The position numbers were made by a program, and so were the translations under genes. A DNA stretch of 21,660 bases from Methylococcaceae bacterium NSP1-1 (GTDB lineage: Bacteria > Pseudomonadota > Gammaproteobacteria > Methylococcales > Methylomonadaceae), in the NCBI GenBank assembly GCA_002256465.1, contig NQJG01000021.1, positions 1 through 21,660 on the forward strand, in the 5' to 3' direction. This document shows, in pieces, positions 1 to 10,260 of this stretch (its first letter is position 1; every line of letters starts with the position of its first letter). The notes beneath the pieces are model-generated. The model made no database searches and was not told the origin of the DNA. It was given only the letters and a program-made list of their open reading frames with translations.

Positions 1-3000
1 AGATACCTTTCATCATGCATTGCATGGGCGAGTTGATTGAGGCAACAGCGTGTTGTACCTTGGTCAGGTATGGCTTTAGGACATTAAAACGCGCTTCTTT
101 GACCGCCGCCATCATGCGGTCTGAACCGATGACAATGAGGTGATCGACATCCGTAAGCGGAATGTGTTGTTCGCCCAATTCGCCTTTGCCATAAGCCACC
201 ATACATTCCAGGATATTGCCGACAAAGGTTTTATCTTGCGGACGGGTTGGCACAATCGCCTGTACGCCTTCGCCTTTATCGACTGACCAGACAATCAGAT
301 CAGCGGCCGCTTCAACGTCTTCGACCTTGAAACGATCCTGGGCGTATTTATAACCCGCAAAATAGATGACGCGATTACCGGCCGCCCGCATGGCTTTACC
401 GATTGAGAAAAGCACGGCATTACCCAGGCCGCCGCCGAGCAGCAGCACGGTTTCGTTGGTCGGTATTTCGGTCGGCGCACCGGTTACACCCATGATAACC
501 AGCGGGTCACCAACTTTCCAGGTTGCGCAAAGGCGCGAAGATGAACCCATTTCCAGTGCAATCAGGGAAATCGTGCCTTTTTCCTTATCGACTCTTCAGC
601 GGCCAGCACTGTGCCTTCAACCGTTGGCGCAAGGGCTTCATAGTTTTGCACGCGATAAAATTGCCCCGGATGGAATTTTTCCGCTTGCATCGGCGCTTTT
701 ACCACCACTTCGATAATCGTCGGTGTCAGCCGGTTAATGGCGACAATTGTCGCTATTAATGATGCATCTAATTTGCTGAACAAGGCTTTTAATGCCGCAT
801 CACGTTCCGGCTGCTGCGCCGGATTCAGATTTGCCAATTCCTGCTCAAACAATTTAACCACATAAGGGTAGCCATTTTTCGCGCTGGCCATGGCTTTTAC
901 GACGTTACCGGCATAGACAGGATGGTTGTCGCCGTAAAAGCTGATAAATTTGCCGTCTTTTTGATAGGATGTGAGCGGCGCAGGTTTTCCCAGTTTAGGA
1001 AAAGCCTCATCAGCCATAGGCACTAACGGGACGTTAATGGTTTGCCCTGAACTTTTCCAGCGGCCGTCTTCCGATACCAATTTTTCAAAATCGACGGCAT
1101 TTAAATGCCCGTATTCATCAGCGTGTGCGCCCAGTGGACTCATGCCTTCGGCCAAGGCAATGCCCTCTTCAAGGGCTTTAACAATTTCTTCATGATTTTG
1201 CCGGTACGCCGGCGCGTCTGCTATACCTTTGCGATAAAACAGAGTGACGCCGCCCCAGGATTCTACTAAAGGTTGAAAATGCGGCTGTTCGCCGGCGGCT
1301 TCTGCGCGCTGGCGTTCGGCGTGTATGGCTTTGCCGTGCGCCAGGAACTCATCAAGGATAATCGTTTCCTCCTTATCGTAACGGCTGCGAACGGTCTGCT
1401 CACCATAAACATTAACCAGAGTTTCATAGCGATGCAGAATTTTTTCCACTTGCGCCGGATAATACGCCAACAACTCAGTTGCGGTATCCATTGCGGTTAA
1501 ACCACCGCCAATCACACCCGCAGGCAAACGCACTTGCAAATTTGCCATCGAAGACGACTTGGCCGCACCGGTCAATTGCAACGCCATCAGGAAATCCGAG
1601 GCTTTGCGTATGCCGCGCATCAGATTGTTTTTCAGGTCAATAACGGTTGGCTTACCTGCACCCGACGCGATACAAATATGGTCGAAGCCCATCTTCCAGG
1701 CATCTTCAATGGTCAGTGTACCGCCAAAACGCACACCGCCATAGGAACGAAATGCTTCGCGTCTTTGTAGGGTGAGGTAAATAACTTTTAGAAAATTTTT
1801 GTCCCAGCGCACGGTAATTCCATATTCAGCCACACCGCCGAAACCCGCCAAGATACGTTTATCCAAATCTTCATAAAGGTCTTTAAAATCAACAATCGGC
1901 ATCGGCAAATTGTTCGCGTCTCCCGTTAAAGCCACTGGCAATGGTTCAAGTTTCAAGCCATCAATACCCGCAACGCCAAAGCCTTCATTCAATAAATAGT
2001 GGCTCATCGTATAACCCGCTGGCCCCAAACCGACCACCAGGGCATTTTTGCCGTTATAGGGCAACATATAGGGACGGTTTACGTTTAACGGATTCCAGCG
2101 AGTGAGCAAACTGTATATTTCAAAGCCGTAAGGCATGAACAAGACATCGGTCAGCACATTGGTTTCAATCTGCGGAATATTAACAGGATCGGTTTTTTGA
2201 TAAATGCAGCCTTTCATGCACTCATTGCAAATACGATGTCCCGTACCCGGACACATCGGGTTATCGATGATGATAATTGCCAACGCGCCAATATTGTCGC
2301 CTTGACGTTTGACCAGGTGCATTTCCGAGATTTTTTCATCCAATGGACAGCCGATTGTCGTCACGCCGAGCGGGTCAACTTTAAACGTATTGTTTTTTTT
2401 GTTACGCATGCCTTTGGAACACGAGTCGGTATCGCGTTCGTGGCAATAAATGCAATGATTAACTTCAGACAATACCTGACGTTGATTCATTCGCGGGTCA
2501 GTCAGTTTAAAACCATCCCGGCGACGGCGATGCTCCAGCCCACCCATCCACGCAGTGAATTCGCCACGGTCTACGGTATCGTGTTCGACCAACTGGTCAA
2601 AATCGCGTTTTTCGGGGAATTTGAAGCTAAGCCAGTCAGCAACCACATCGTTATCTTGCTGGGCGAGAAAGCTCCAATGAAGCACTACGTCCATTAAACC
2701 GTTAACAAATTCGGCGGCATCCGGCGCATTGATGATGCCGCTAAATTCAGTCGCGGCCAGTTCATGCGCGGCAAGTTTGCTGCGTAATGCAAAAACCTGT
2801 TCATCGGCGTTTTCGTAGTCACTGTCTTTGCCTTTGGCAATCAGTTTGTAATGGCTGGATAACAGTCCAATAGTCGCACCGACACGAGCGACGCGGTGCT
2901 CAGGGTCATTGTCCTGATTGGCTTCGGGAAAACCAGCTTCAATCAACAAATCAAAACGATTCAGTATAGAGGGGATATTCCAGTCACTGGTATCTTGGCC

Positions 3001-3351
3001 CTTAAAGACCACGGGCAACTTTTCGACTACTTCATTTTTATACGTAAAAATAGTGTCGATTTCATCCTTGATTTTGACACTTTGAACTTGATGTTGCTCG
3101 GACACATTGAACAGTTTTGCCACAAACTGACCAACATAAGGTCCCATGTTCACAAGCAGATCAGAAATATCTTCCGGTTTCAGCCCTTTACCCTGGTTTT
3201 GGCGATAGGCGGTGAATTTATCATAGAGCTCGACATCATGATGTTTAACCGAGGCATCGAACACATCCAATAAATCTTTTAGACGTGCAGCATTGTACAA
3301 ATCGGCGTAAGTGAAGCTTGGGATTCCAAGGATAAGGTTATTTTGTTCCAT
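1..3351 (-). CDS. Large FAD/Fe-S pyridine-nucleotide oxidoreductase with C-terminal PyrK/FNR-like module (frameshifted; runs off left edge)
   Basis: The first frame gives 929 residues (562-3351). Residues 1-290 match no domain I recognise. Cys300, 303, 311 and 335 and then Cys367, 375, 378 and 382 (in CPGTGHRICNECMKGC) look like Fe-S ligands of the GltD/AegA type. GLGPAG at 441-446 is an FAD Rossmann motif and IGGG at 614-617 a second nucleotide-binding motif. From about residue 870 an FNR-like barrel starts (HPGQFYRVQNYE). This frame stops at 562, but from 592 down to the left edge the neighbouring frame is fully open and continues the same FNR/PyrK-like module (LLLGGGLGN, then NSPMQCMMKG, the start of a PyrK-like cysteine motif). 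One lost base near 590-594 (GAGGTC read as GAGTC) would restore a single protein of over 1,120 residues. It probably moves electrons between NAD(P)H and a partner through flavin and Fe-S centres; the substrate is unknown. The start ATG is followed by no better candidate and lies about 95 nt below a promoter. Confidence 0.75.
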
Positions 3352-3452
3352 AATGCTTATGTTTGATTAGCTCACGTCTGTGCAAACAGGTCACCTAAAA
3401 GCAGGGCTGTTTATAACAGATAGGGTTACTGAAAGGGTTTATTTAACAATAC

Positions 3453-3481
3453 ATTATAAGTAAATATGAGTGCTTTTTCCA
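3453..3481 (-). promoter_or_regulatory. Predicted sigma-70 promoter for the oxidoreductase
   Basis: On the minus strand TGGAAA (3476-3481; 4 of 6 to the -35 consensus) is followed by a 17-nt spacer and a perfect TATAAT (3453-3458). Transcription would begin near 3446 and leave a 5' leader of about 95 nt before the ATG at 3351. The leader holds the small palindrome AGGTGACCT, which I cannot assign. Confidence 0.5.
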
Positions 3482-3744
3482 CCTGTAATGTTGGCCGCAT
3501 AATCGCTGCAAGGGTGTATCATAGTTAGTGGAGCGGTTGTGGGTGTAGTCTATCCCACGAATAGCAGGTAGGGAAACGCTGAGTTAAGGATTTGTAACTT
3601 GTAGTATGGATTAGCGATTGCTTTATCCGTTGCATGTAATTCATTCCATATTAAGGCGAGGGGTGCGCAGAGCGACAGTTAGTCGACTAGTGTGATTCAA
3701 TCGCACTGATTTTCCGACAATAACTTTAGTTTGAGAACTAGTGT
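3482..3744. other. Non-coding spacer between ftsZ and the oxidoreductase gene
   Basis: About 260 nt with no credible reading frame on either strand. I see only a short imperfect inverted repeat (AGTGTGA / TCGCACT, 3689-3707) and two copies of ACTAGTGT (3686-3693 and 3737-3744). No lpxC, which often follows ftsZ in gammaproteobacteria, is present in the spacer or anywhere else in the window. Confidence 0.5.
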
Positions 3745-3774
3745 AACGCGACGGAGTAAATACCCCGTCACGCT
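3745..3774 (-). terminator. Hairpin directly after ftsZ, probable end-of-cluster structure
   Basis: Read on the minus strand, AGCGTGACGGGG and CTCCGTCGCGTT form a 12-bp stem around a 6-nt loop (TATTTA), starting 17 nt after the ftsZ stop. Three of the pairs are G-U wobbles, which would be A-C mismatches in a plus-strand RNA, so the structure belongs to the ftsZ transcript. No U-run follows, so it may be a 3'-end stabiliser or a weak or Rho-assisted terminator rather than a classical one. Confidence 0.5.
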
Positions 3775-3791
3775 TGAATCTAATGCCTAAA

Positions 3792-4952
3792 CTAATCCGC
3801 CTGCCGTCTTAAAAAAGCCGGAATATCCAGATAATCTAAATCTATATCTTTTTTCGCCTGAGCGCCAAAACGTGTTTCCCTGTTTTCGTGCTTGCCGCCA
3901 TGACGTTGGATAGCTGGCTTATCCAATTCATCATAATTGGGATTACTCATAACGGGTTTCTGCATCACTTTAACCTGCGCTTTCACGGGCAAAGGAGGCG
4001 CACCCATACCTGTAGCCACGACGGTGACCTTGATTTCATCACCCAAGGTTGAATCAATAGCCATGCCGATTTTGATAATGGCATCTTCCGAGGCGAACTC
4101 ATGAACAATATTACCGACTTCATTAAACTCGGCAACGCCCATATCAGCGGCAGAAATATTAACTAAAATACCCCGTGCACCTTGCAGATTGATATCTTCA
4201 AGTAATGGGCAAGCAATGGCTTTTTCAGCTGCTTCCCGTGCACGATGTTCGCCTGACGCCGAACCCATGCCCATAATAGCAGCACCCATTCCAGACATGA
4301 CGGTCCTGACATCAGCAAAATCAACATTAATCATGCCGGGATGGACAATAAGCTCAGTAATACCCTGCACAGCATCCAGCAACACATCATTAGCCGCTTT
4401 AAACGCATTCATCAAGGACACATTATTCCCCAGTACCGGCAATAATTTCTGATTAGGAATCGTGATCAATGAGTCTACGTATTTTTCAAGCTCTAATATG
4501 CCCTGCTCTGCAACGGCCTGCTTCTTTTTACCTTCAAACAGAAATGGTTTAGTCACTACGGCGACGGTCAGGATACCCATTTCTCTTGCGATTTGCGCAA
4601 TAACAGGAATTGCTCCTGTGCCTGTTCCACCACCCATACCTGCAGTCAGGAAAACCATGTCCGCACCCTGTAAAACTTCTTTAATGCGTTCTTTGTTTTC
4701 TTCTGCGGCATGTTTGCCAATTTCCGGATTCGTCCCCGCCCCCAAACCTTTGGTCAATTCGACGCCTAACTGTATTATCGTATCAACAGTTAATTTTCTT
4801 AATGCCTGCGCATCGGTATTTGCGCAGATAAACTCAACCCCTTCAATATGGCACCCAACCATATGATTAACTGCATTACCACCACCACCACCTACACCAA
4901 TAACCTTGATAACGGCGGTTTCACTATACGTATCCACCAATTCATATTTCAT
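3792..4952 (-). CDS. ftsZ: Cell division GTPase FtsZ
   Basis: Tubulin-like GTPase that polymerises into the Z-ring at mid-cell and recruits the divisome. The 386 residues are close to the 383 of E. coli. The N-terminal nucleotide-binding loop ([10 protein letters not shown], from residue 19) and the tubulin signature GGGTGTG (107-113) are intact, as are [12 protein letters not shown] and the T7-loop region. After a short variable linker the protein ends in [14 protein letters not shown], the conserved tail that binds FtsA and ZipA. A good ribosome site (AAGGGG) sits 7 nt before the ATG. The gap to ftsA is 35 nt. It is the last gene of the cluster and is followed by a hairpin. It shows no lesion. 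Confidence 0.98.
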   Translation of the reverse strand: MKYELVDTYSETAVIKVIGVGGGGGNAVNHMVGCHIEGVEFICANTDAQALRKLTVDTIIQLGVELTKGLGAGTNPEIGKHAAEENKERIKEVLQGADMVFLTAGMGGGTGTGAIPVIAQIAREMGILTVAVVTKPFLFEGKKKQAVAEQGILELEKYVDSLITIPNQKLLPVLGNNVSLMNAFKAANDVLLDAVQGITELIVHPGMINVDFADVRTVMSGMGAAIMGMGSASGEHRAREAAEKAIACPLLEDINLQGARGILVNISAADMGVAEFNEVGNIVHEFASEDAIIKIGMAIDSTLGDEIKVTVVATGMGAPPLPVKAQVKVMQKPVMSNPNYDELDKPAIQRHGGKHENRETRFGAQAKKDIDLDYLDIPAFLRRQAD

Positions 4953-4987
4953 TTTCGCTGCCCCTTAAATAAACAATATACACGCTA

Positions 4988-6214
4988 TTAAAAATTACCT
5001 TGAAACCAGTTTTTCATTTTCGAAAAAAATCCTAACCCATCAGAATCAATGCTTCTGCCTAAACTCTGATGGTCTTTTCCATACATTAACAAGCCGACCC
5101 CTGTTGAGTGAACGGGATTTCTCACCACTTCGGTTAACCCGGTAACATTTTGTGGTCCACCCATCCGTACCGGCATGTGGAAAATCTCCTCTGCCAGCTC
5201 AATTAACCCCATTACTTTTGAACTACCCCCCGTCAATACCACTCCGGCTGCTATTAATTCTTCATTGCCACTGCGTCTAAGTTCCGACTGTACCAACAGC
5301 ATCAATTCTTCATAACGCGGCTCTATAATTTCGGCCAAATTTTGCATTGAAATCTTGCGCGGCGCTCTATCACCAATGCTTGGCACTTCAATAGCACCAT
5401 CAACATTCGCCAATTGCGTTAACGCACAGGCATATTTTCGTTTGATCTCTTCTGCGTTTATCGTTGGTGTGCGTAATGCAACAGCGATATCGTTAGTCAC
5501 CTGATCTCCGGCTATGGGTATAACTGCTGTATGCTTGATTGCACCATCGACGAAAATGGCAATATCCGTTGTCCCTCCGCCAATATCAATTAAACAAACA
5601 CCTAACTCCTTTTCATCTTCTGTGAGTACAGAGTTACAGGATGCCAATTGCTCAAGTACTATATCCTCAACCTCTAAACCGCAACGGCGAATACATTTGA
5701 TAATATTTTGGGAAGCACTGACACTGCCTGTGACCATGTGAACTTTGGCTTCCAGGCGAATACCTGACATCCCGATAGGCTCTTTAATCCCATCCTGAAG
5801 ATCAATTACAAACTCCTGAGGCAAAATATGTAAAATTTTCTGATCTGCAGGAATAGCGACCGCACGCGCGGAATCAATAACTCTGTCTATATCATACTGC
5901 GTTACTTCTTTATCCTTGATTGCCACAATACCGTGAGAATTAAGACTTCTGATATGACTGCCCGCAATACCTGCAAAAACTGACTTAATCTGACATCCCG
6001 CCATTAATTCAGCCTCTTCAATTGCTTTTTGTATGGACTGAACAGTCGATTCCAGATTTATCACAACGCCTTTTTTAAGGCCGCGCGATGGCGTAGTACC
6101 TATGCCTATTATTTCTATGTTGCCATCACTGGTGAGCTCACCAACAATAGCCGCGACTTTTGACGTACCAATGTCCAGTCCGACTATTAAATTACGCTCT
6201 GTTTTTTTTGCCAT
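4988..6214 (-). CDS. ftsA: Cell division protein FtsA (actin-like membrane anchor of FtsZ)
   Basis: Actin-fold ATPase that tethers FtsZ filaments to the inner membrane. I chose the ATG at 6214 (408 residues, starting MAKKTERNLIVGLDIGTSK). The frame is open 37 codons further upstream, but that part overlaps ftsQ and does not resemble FtsA. Visible motifs are the phosphate-1 loop GLDIGTSK, the phosphate-2 loop IDIGGGTTD and the adenosine loop LTGGSSKVMG. The last residues (GFFSKMKNWFQGNF) form the amphipathic membrane-targeting helix. The start lies one base after the ftsQ stop, which suggests translational coupling. Confidence 0.97.
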   Translation of the reverse strand: MAKKTERNLIVGLDIGTSKVAAIVGELTSDGNIEIIGIGTTPSRGLKKGVVINLESTVQSIQKAIEEAELMAGCQIKSVFAGIAGSHIRSLNSHGIVAIKDKEVTQYDIDRVIDSARAVAIPADQKILHILPQEFVIDLQDGIKEPIGMSGIRLEAKVHMVTGSVSASQNIIKCIRRCGLEVEDIVLEQLASCNSVLTEDEKELGVCLIDIGGGTTDIAIFVDGAIKHTAVIPIAGDQVTNDIAVALRTPTINAEEIKRKYACALTQLANVDGAIEVPSIGDRAPRKISMQNLAEIIEPRYEELMLLVQSELRRSGNEELIAAGVVLTGGSSKVMGLIELAEEIFHMPVRMGGPQNVTGLTEVVRNPVHSTGVGLLMYGKDHQSLGRSIDSDGLGFFSKMKNWFQGNF

Positions 6215-6215
6215 T

Positions 6216-7016
6216 TTATCTACTCTGTATCGCCTTTTCGTGTGCTTGTATTTCATTATTGGGGATTGCAATGGTGCTCCAATCAATCTCTTCAGTTCCA
6301 GGCTTCCATGAAACTGCATATCCATTGGGATATCTCAAATCAACTATCGCCATTGCATCAACCTGCTCTTGTTTTAACACTGCCAACGTTTTTAAATATC
6401 GCTGTAATTTTTTTAATTGCTCATTGCGCCCCAACAGTATTTCCAGTCCGGTTGCCAACTTTATTTTCCATGCCCCTCGATCATTAACACTAAACTCCAT
6501 CAATTGCAAAGACTGATCGGCCAAGGCTGTTTTAATGCCCTTCATTATTTCCAGTACTTTTACTTGCTGCATTTCAGGCCCTGTCACTACTGTCAAGTTC
6601 TTAAACTGTTCTAAATTATTTGGTGTAAATATCACGCCCCGTTCAGTAATCAGACTGTTTTTCCCCCAACGGGCGTATGGTTTTTTCTCCCGTACTTTTA
6701 TGTCAATCGCATCAGGCCATATGCGTTTTACCGTCACTGTATCCACCCATGGCAATGTCGCAACAGTTGAGTGTATCGCCTGCATATCCGCATCAAAATA
6801 ACCGGTCATCACCAATGGCTGCAAAACCGTCTTTATCTCGTTCTTACTGAGGTATTGAAAAACCCCTTCAGTTCTCACATATTTAATGGGTAAAGACACG
6901 CTTTTAATTGCCAACGGCCTGATGTGCCCCTTTGTTACAGCTTTATACCCAATTATTCCAACCAGACCAGCTAACAGTAATCCGATCACCAAGGTTTTAG
7001 TGCCTACCTTGCTCAT
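6216..7016 (-). CDS. ftsQ: Cell division protein FtsQ
   Basis: Bitopic inner-membrane divisome protein that links early and late division proteins through FtsB and FtsL. The 266 residues show a short cytoplasmic start, one membrane helix at about residues 8-26 (TLVIGLLLAGLVGIIGY), then a periplasmic POTRA-like domain (about 45-110, with LPWVDTVTVKRIWPDAIDI) and the FtsQ/DivIB beta domain ending near WKPG. Length is close to the 276 of E. coli. Its ATG overlaps the stop of the preceding ddl half by one base (TAATG). Confidence 0.93.
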   Translation of the reverse strand: MSKVGTKTLVIGLLLAGLVGIIGYKAVTKGHIRPLAIKSVSLPIKYVRTEGVFQYLSKNEIKTVLQPLVMTGYFDADMQAIHSTVATLPWVDTVTVKRIWPDAIDIKVREKKPYARWGKNSLITERGVIFTPNNLEQFKNLTVVTGPEMQQVKVLEIMKGIKTALADQSLQLMEFSVNDRGAWKIKLATGLEILLGRNEQLKKLQRYLKTLAVLKQEQVDAMAIVDLRYPNGYAVSWKPGTEEIDWSTIAIPNNEIQAHEKAIQSR

Positions 7017-8827
7017 TACCCTAAGCTGGTTTCCAACACCCGCAAAACCAAGTCATCAAAACTGATACCCGCCTGTTTGGCCGCCATCGGCACCAGGCTA
7101 TGATCGGTCATGCCAGGCACAGTGTTAATTTCAATCAATTGATACTGCCCGGAATCATCAATAAAAACATCGACTCTTGCCCATCCTTTTACGCCCACCA
7201 CGTTACTGGCTGTAACGGCCAGGTTTCTCAAAAACAGCTCCTGTTCTTGATTTAAGCCGGAGGGACAGTGATATTGAGTCGTCGTCGCATTATATTTTGC
7301 TTCGTAATCATAAAATGCGTTGGGGGTTTCCAGGCGAATGACTGGCAATGCCTCATCATTTAATACTGCAACCGTATACTCCTTACCCTTAACCCAGCTT
7401 TCAGCATAAACGTCACAGCGATATTTCAATGCTACTTGTAGCGCTTTCAGTAATTCATCCCTTGAATTTGCCTTACTCATGCCTATACTGGAGCCCTCCT
7501 GTGCAGGCTTGACGATAACTGGAAATCCCAGTTTTTCTATGCAATTATCAAGGTCATTTTCATCTTGCAATAAACACCATTTAGGTGTCACCAAGCCATA
7601 TCCCTGCCAACACAATTTGGTTCTAAGTTTATCCATCGTTAATGCAGAAGCCATAACTCCGCTGCCAGTGTAAGGAATACCCATAACTTGCAGAACACCT
7701 TGAAGCACACCGTCTTCGCCGCCGCGTCCATGAATAATATTAAACACCCGATCAACTTTTATTCCATTCAAAGCGTCTATAGGGCTACCCGTTACATCAA
7801 TGGCGACAGCATCCACGCCTTTACGTTTTAAAGCGTCATAAACGGCTGCACCACTCTTTAACGAAACGGCTCTTTCAGCAGCCGATCCACCCATCAATAC
7901 AGCAACACGCCCAAATTTTTCCGGTTTTTGTAGAGCCGCAAGATTTTGCGTCTCTACATCACGTTCGCCTACCATACAAACCTCAGTCTGCAATTCCACG
8001 CCTTGATGCTCCTGTACTTTATTTTGAACATAGTGAATTAAGTCTTCGATATCAGCGGCGGTTGCGTTGCCGGTATTTACAATAAAATTGGCATGTTTTT
8101 CCGATACGCAAGCACCGCCAATCGCATACCCTTTCAATCCTGTTTTTTCTATCAATCTTGCCGCATAATCACCTTCCGGATTTTTAAAAACAGACCCGCA
8201 ACTTGGCTGATTAGTCGGCTGTGTTTTTGCCCGATTTTCCAATAAACCTTTTATCTTTTGCTGACTTGCGGCAGTATCTCCTTGTTGCAACTGTAACCGG
8301 CAGCTAAGAAACCATTCACTTTCAAAATTTTTTACGGATCGGTAGCTCACTTTAAAATCGCCGGGATATCGAAGCGATATTTTGCCCACTGCATCAATCA
8401 TTTCTACCTGTTTAACAATGCCCCAGGTTTCTCCGCCGAATGCTCCTGCGTTCATTTTTAAAGCGCCACCCATTGTTCCGGGTATACCTGCTAAAAACTC
8501 GGCACCAATCAAACCACGTTCTGCACAAAAGCGTGCCACATGGGCGCATGGAACACCCGCTTCCACATAAACCGAGCCATCTTCCGCAAGCTTCATTTCT
8601 TTCAAGCGTCCCTTGGTATTAATAACCGTGCCGCGCAAGCCGCCATCCCTGACTAATAAATTGCTGCCCAATCCCATCCAAAACACAGGCTCGGAATCCG
8701 GTAAAGCAGCTATAAATTCACACAAATCCTGCCGGTCGAATGGTATATAAAGGCGTTCAGCAGGGCCGCCTACACGCCAACTGGTATATTTAGCCAGTTT
8801 TTCTTTGCTTAATAATCTGCCTTTCAT
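7016..8827 (-). CDS. murB-ddl: Fused MurB (UDP-N-acetylenolpyruvoylglucosamine reductase) - Ddl (D-alanine--D-alanine ligase)
   Basis: One uninterrupted frame of 603 residues joins two enzymes. Residues 1-288 are a short-type MurB, an FAD enzyme that reduces UDP-GlcNAc-enolpyruvate to UDP-MurNAc: FAD-binding GLGSNLLV (52-59), Tyr162-Arg163, Ser212 in SCGSVFKNP and Glu282. Residues 306-603 are a complete ATP-grasp Ddl that makes D-Ala-D-Ala: Glu318 (Glu15 in E. coli DdlB), [24 protein letters not shown] and EINTVPGMT. The linker is about 17 residues. In many relatives these are two adjacent genes in this position, so this is a true fusion or an artefact of a lost stop. The start ATG overlaps the murC stop (ATGA). 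Both catalytic halves look intact. Confidence 0.9.
   Translation of the reverse strand: MKGRLLSKEKLAKYTSWRVGGPAERLYIPFDRQDLCEFIAALPDSEPVFWMGLGSNLLVRDGGLRGTVINTKGRLKEMKLAEDGSVYVEAGVPCAHVARFCAERGLIGAEFLAGIPGTMGGALKMNAGAFGGETWGIVKQVEMIDAVGKISLRYPGDFKVSYRSVKNFESEWFLSCRLQLQQGDTAASQQKIKGLLENRAKTQPTNQPSCGSVFKNPEGDYAARLIEKTGLKGYAIGGACVSEKHANFIVNTGNATAADIEDLIHYVQNKVQEHQGVELQTEVCMVGERDVETQNLAALQKPEKFGRVAVLMGGSAAERAVSLKSGAAVYDALKRKGVDAVAIDVTGSPIDALNGIKVDRVFNIIHGRGGEDGVLQGVLQVMGIPYTGSGVMASALTMDKLRTKLCWQGYGLVTPKWCLLQDENDLDNCIEKLGFPVIVKPAQEGSSIGMSKANSRDELLKALQVALKYRCDVYAESWVKGKEYTVAVLNDEALPVIRLETPNAFYDYEAKYNATTTQYHCPSGLNQEQELFLRNLAVTASNVVGVKGWARVDVFIDDSGQYQLIEINTVPGMTDHSLVPMAAKQAGISFDDLVLRVLETSLG
7973..7985 (-). 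promoter_or_regulatory. Possible internal ribosome site and start for a separate Ddl
   Basis: Inside the murB half, TGAGG (7981-7985) lies 5 nt before an in-frame ATG (7973-7975, Met285 of the fusion). Starting here would give a 319-residue Ddl, close to the usual length of about 306, with the normal domain start 21 residues in. The cell might therefore make free Ddl as well as the fusion. This is inference from spacing only. Confidence 0.4.
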
Positions 8828-10260
8828 GCCGGCCGGGCCTGTGGCGAAAAAACCCGGTACCCCAGCTCTTCAGTCAACAATTCAGGCAATTGGGTAGCAA
8901 TCTGCCCGACATTACCAGCCCCCATAGTCAAGATCACATCGTCCGGCCTTACTATGCCAGCCAAAATTTTCGGCAACTCTTGCCACACATCAACAAATAC
9001 AGGATCGACTTGACCACGCATACGAATTGCCCGGCTTAATGCCCTGCCGTCCGCGCCTGAAATCACCGCCTCGCCTGCCGGATAAACATCCATCAGAATC
9101 AGCACATCGACTGTTGACAGTATCTGTACAAAATCTTCAAATAAATCGCGAGTCCGCGTATATCTATGCGGCTGAAAGATAATGACTGAACGCCTGTCCG
9201 GCCAGGCTTGGCGCAAAGCCTCAAGGGTTGCGGCGATTTCTCGGGGATGATGTCCGTAATCATCAACCAAGGTGAGTTTGCCACCCTCAACTGCTATGTC
9301 TCCTTGAATCTGAAAACGTCTACCTACGCCCTTAAACGCGCCAAGGCTTTTAACGATGGCATCATCACTAACAGCCAGCCTGGTTGCGACAGCTATAGCA
9401 GCAAGTGAATTGAGCATGTTATGCCAACCCGGCATGTTTAACGTCACTTGCAACGCCGGATAATTACCACGGCGAATTACACTAAAAGCCGTGTGCATGC
9501 CGTCCTGCTTAATATCTACCGCACGAATATCAGCATCTTTATGAACCCCATAGGTGATTACCGGCTTAGATATTTTCGGCAAAATTTCTCTAACGCCTTC
9601 GTCATCCAGACACATCACCGCCAAACCATAAAAAGGCAAATGATGTAAAAACTCTATAAACGTGTCTTTTAACCGCTGATAACTGTTCTGGTAAGTTTCC
9701 ATGTGATCCTGGTCTATATTGGTGACCACTGCCATCATGGGCTGGAGATATAAAAACGACGCATCACTTTCATCCAATTTGGCATTACTTCCAGCACTAT
9801 TTAAACGACCACCAATAACAAAAGTAGGGTCAAGTCCACCCTCCGCCAGCATACTGGCTGTCAAACTGGTTGTAGTGGTTTTGCCATGCGTCCCAGCAAC
9901 GGCAATACCAAATCGAAATCGCATCAACTCAGCCAACATTTCTGCACGCGGAATGACCGGAATTCTATTAAGATACGCCTGGTCAATCTCTTCATTACTG
10001 CGGTCTATAGCAGTTGACGCAACCACCACATCGACTTTCGTGACATTTTCTCGTTTATGTCCGATAGTAACCTTCACTCCCAAGTCGGCAAGTCTTTGCG
10101 TTACCGGACTTTCCTTTATATCGGAACCTGAAACTTTATAACCCAGGTTAGATAATACTTCGGCTATACCGCTCATGCCCGTGCCACCTATACCAACAAA
10201 ATGTATACGCTCGATATTACCTAATGTAGGCGCGATGTACGTGCTATTTGGAAACTTCAT
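8824..10260 (-). CDS. murC: UDP-N-acetylmuramate--L-alanine ligase MurC (short in-frame deletion)
   Basis: Cytoplasmic ATP-dependent ligase that adds L-Ala to UDP-MurNAc, the first peptide step of the precursor. The 478 residues show the nucleotide-sugar loop [16 protein letters not shown] (20-35), the P-loop GTHGKTTTT (123-131), NIDQDHM and the C-terminal [12 protein letters not shown]. One piece is missing: after Leu162 the chain goes straight to [12 protein letters not shown], whereas the family has about 10 more residues there, ending in Y-L-(I/V)-A-E-A before DESD. The gap (about 30 nt, junction at 9774/9775) keeps the frame but removes a beta strand next to the metal-binding region. Overlaps murG and murB by ATGA. 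Confidence 0.93.
   Translation of the reverse strand: MKFPNSTYIAPTLGNIERIHFVGIGGTGMSGIAEVLSNLGYKVSGSDIKESPVTQRLADLGVKVTIGHKRENVTKVDVVVASTAIDRSNEEIDQAYLNRIPVIPRAEMLAELMRFRFGIAVAGTHGKTTTTSLTASMLAEGGLDPTFVIGGRLNSAGSNAKLDESDASFLYLQPMMAVVTNIDQDHMETYQNSYQRLKDTFIEFLHHLPFYGLAVMCLDDEGVREILPKISKPVITYGVHKDADIRAVDIKQDGMHTAFSVIRRGNYPALQVTLNMPGWHNMLNSLAAIAVATRLAVSDDAIVKSLGAFKGVGRRFQIQGDIAVEGGKLTLVDDYGHHPREIAATLEALRQAWPDRRSVIIFQPHRYTRTRDLFEDFVQILSTVDVLILMDVYPAGEAVISGADGRALSRAIRMRGQVDPVFVDVWQELPKILAGIVRPDDVILTMGAGNVGQIATQLPELLTEELGYRVFSPQARPA

Noticed and set aside
112..480. Two short minus-strand frames near the left edge
   Set aside because: The frame that continues the oxidoreductase is open through this region and matches the FNR/PyrK family; these are shadows.
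2197..2697. 166-residue plus-strand frame inside the oxidoreductase
   Set aside because: Antisense to a strongly conserved coding region, no ribosome site or family motif.
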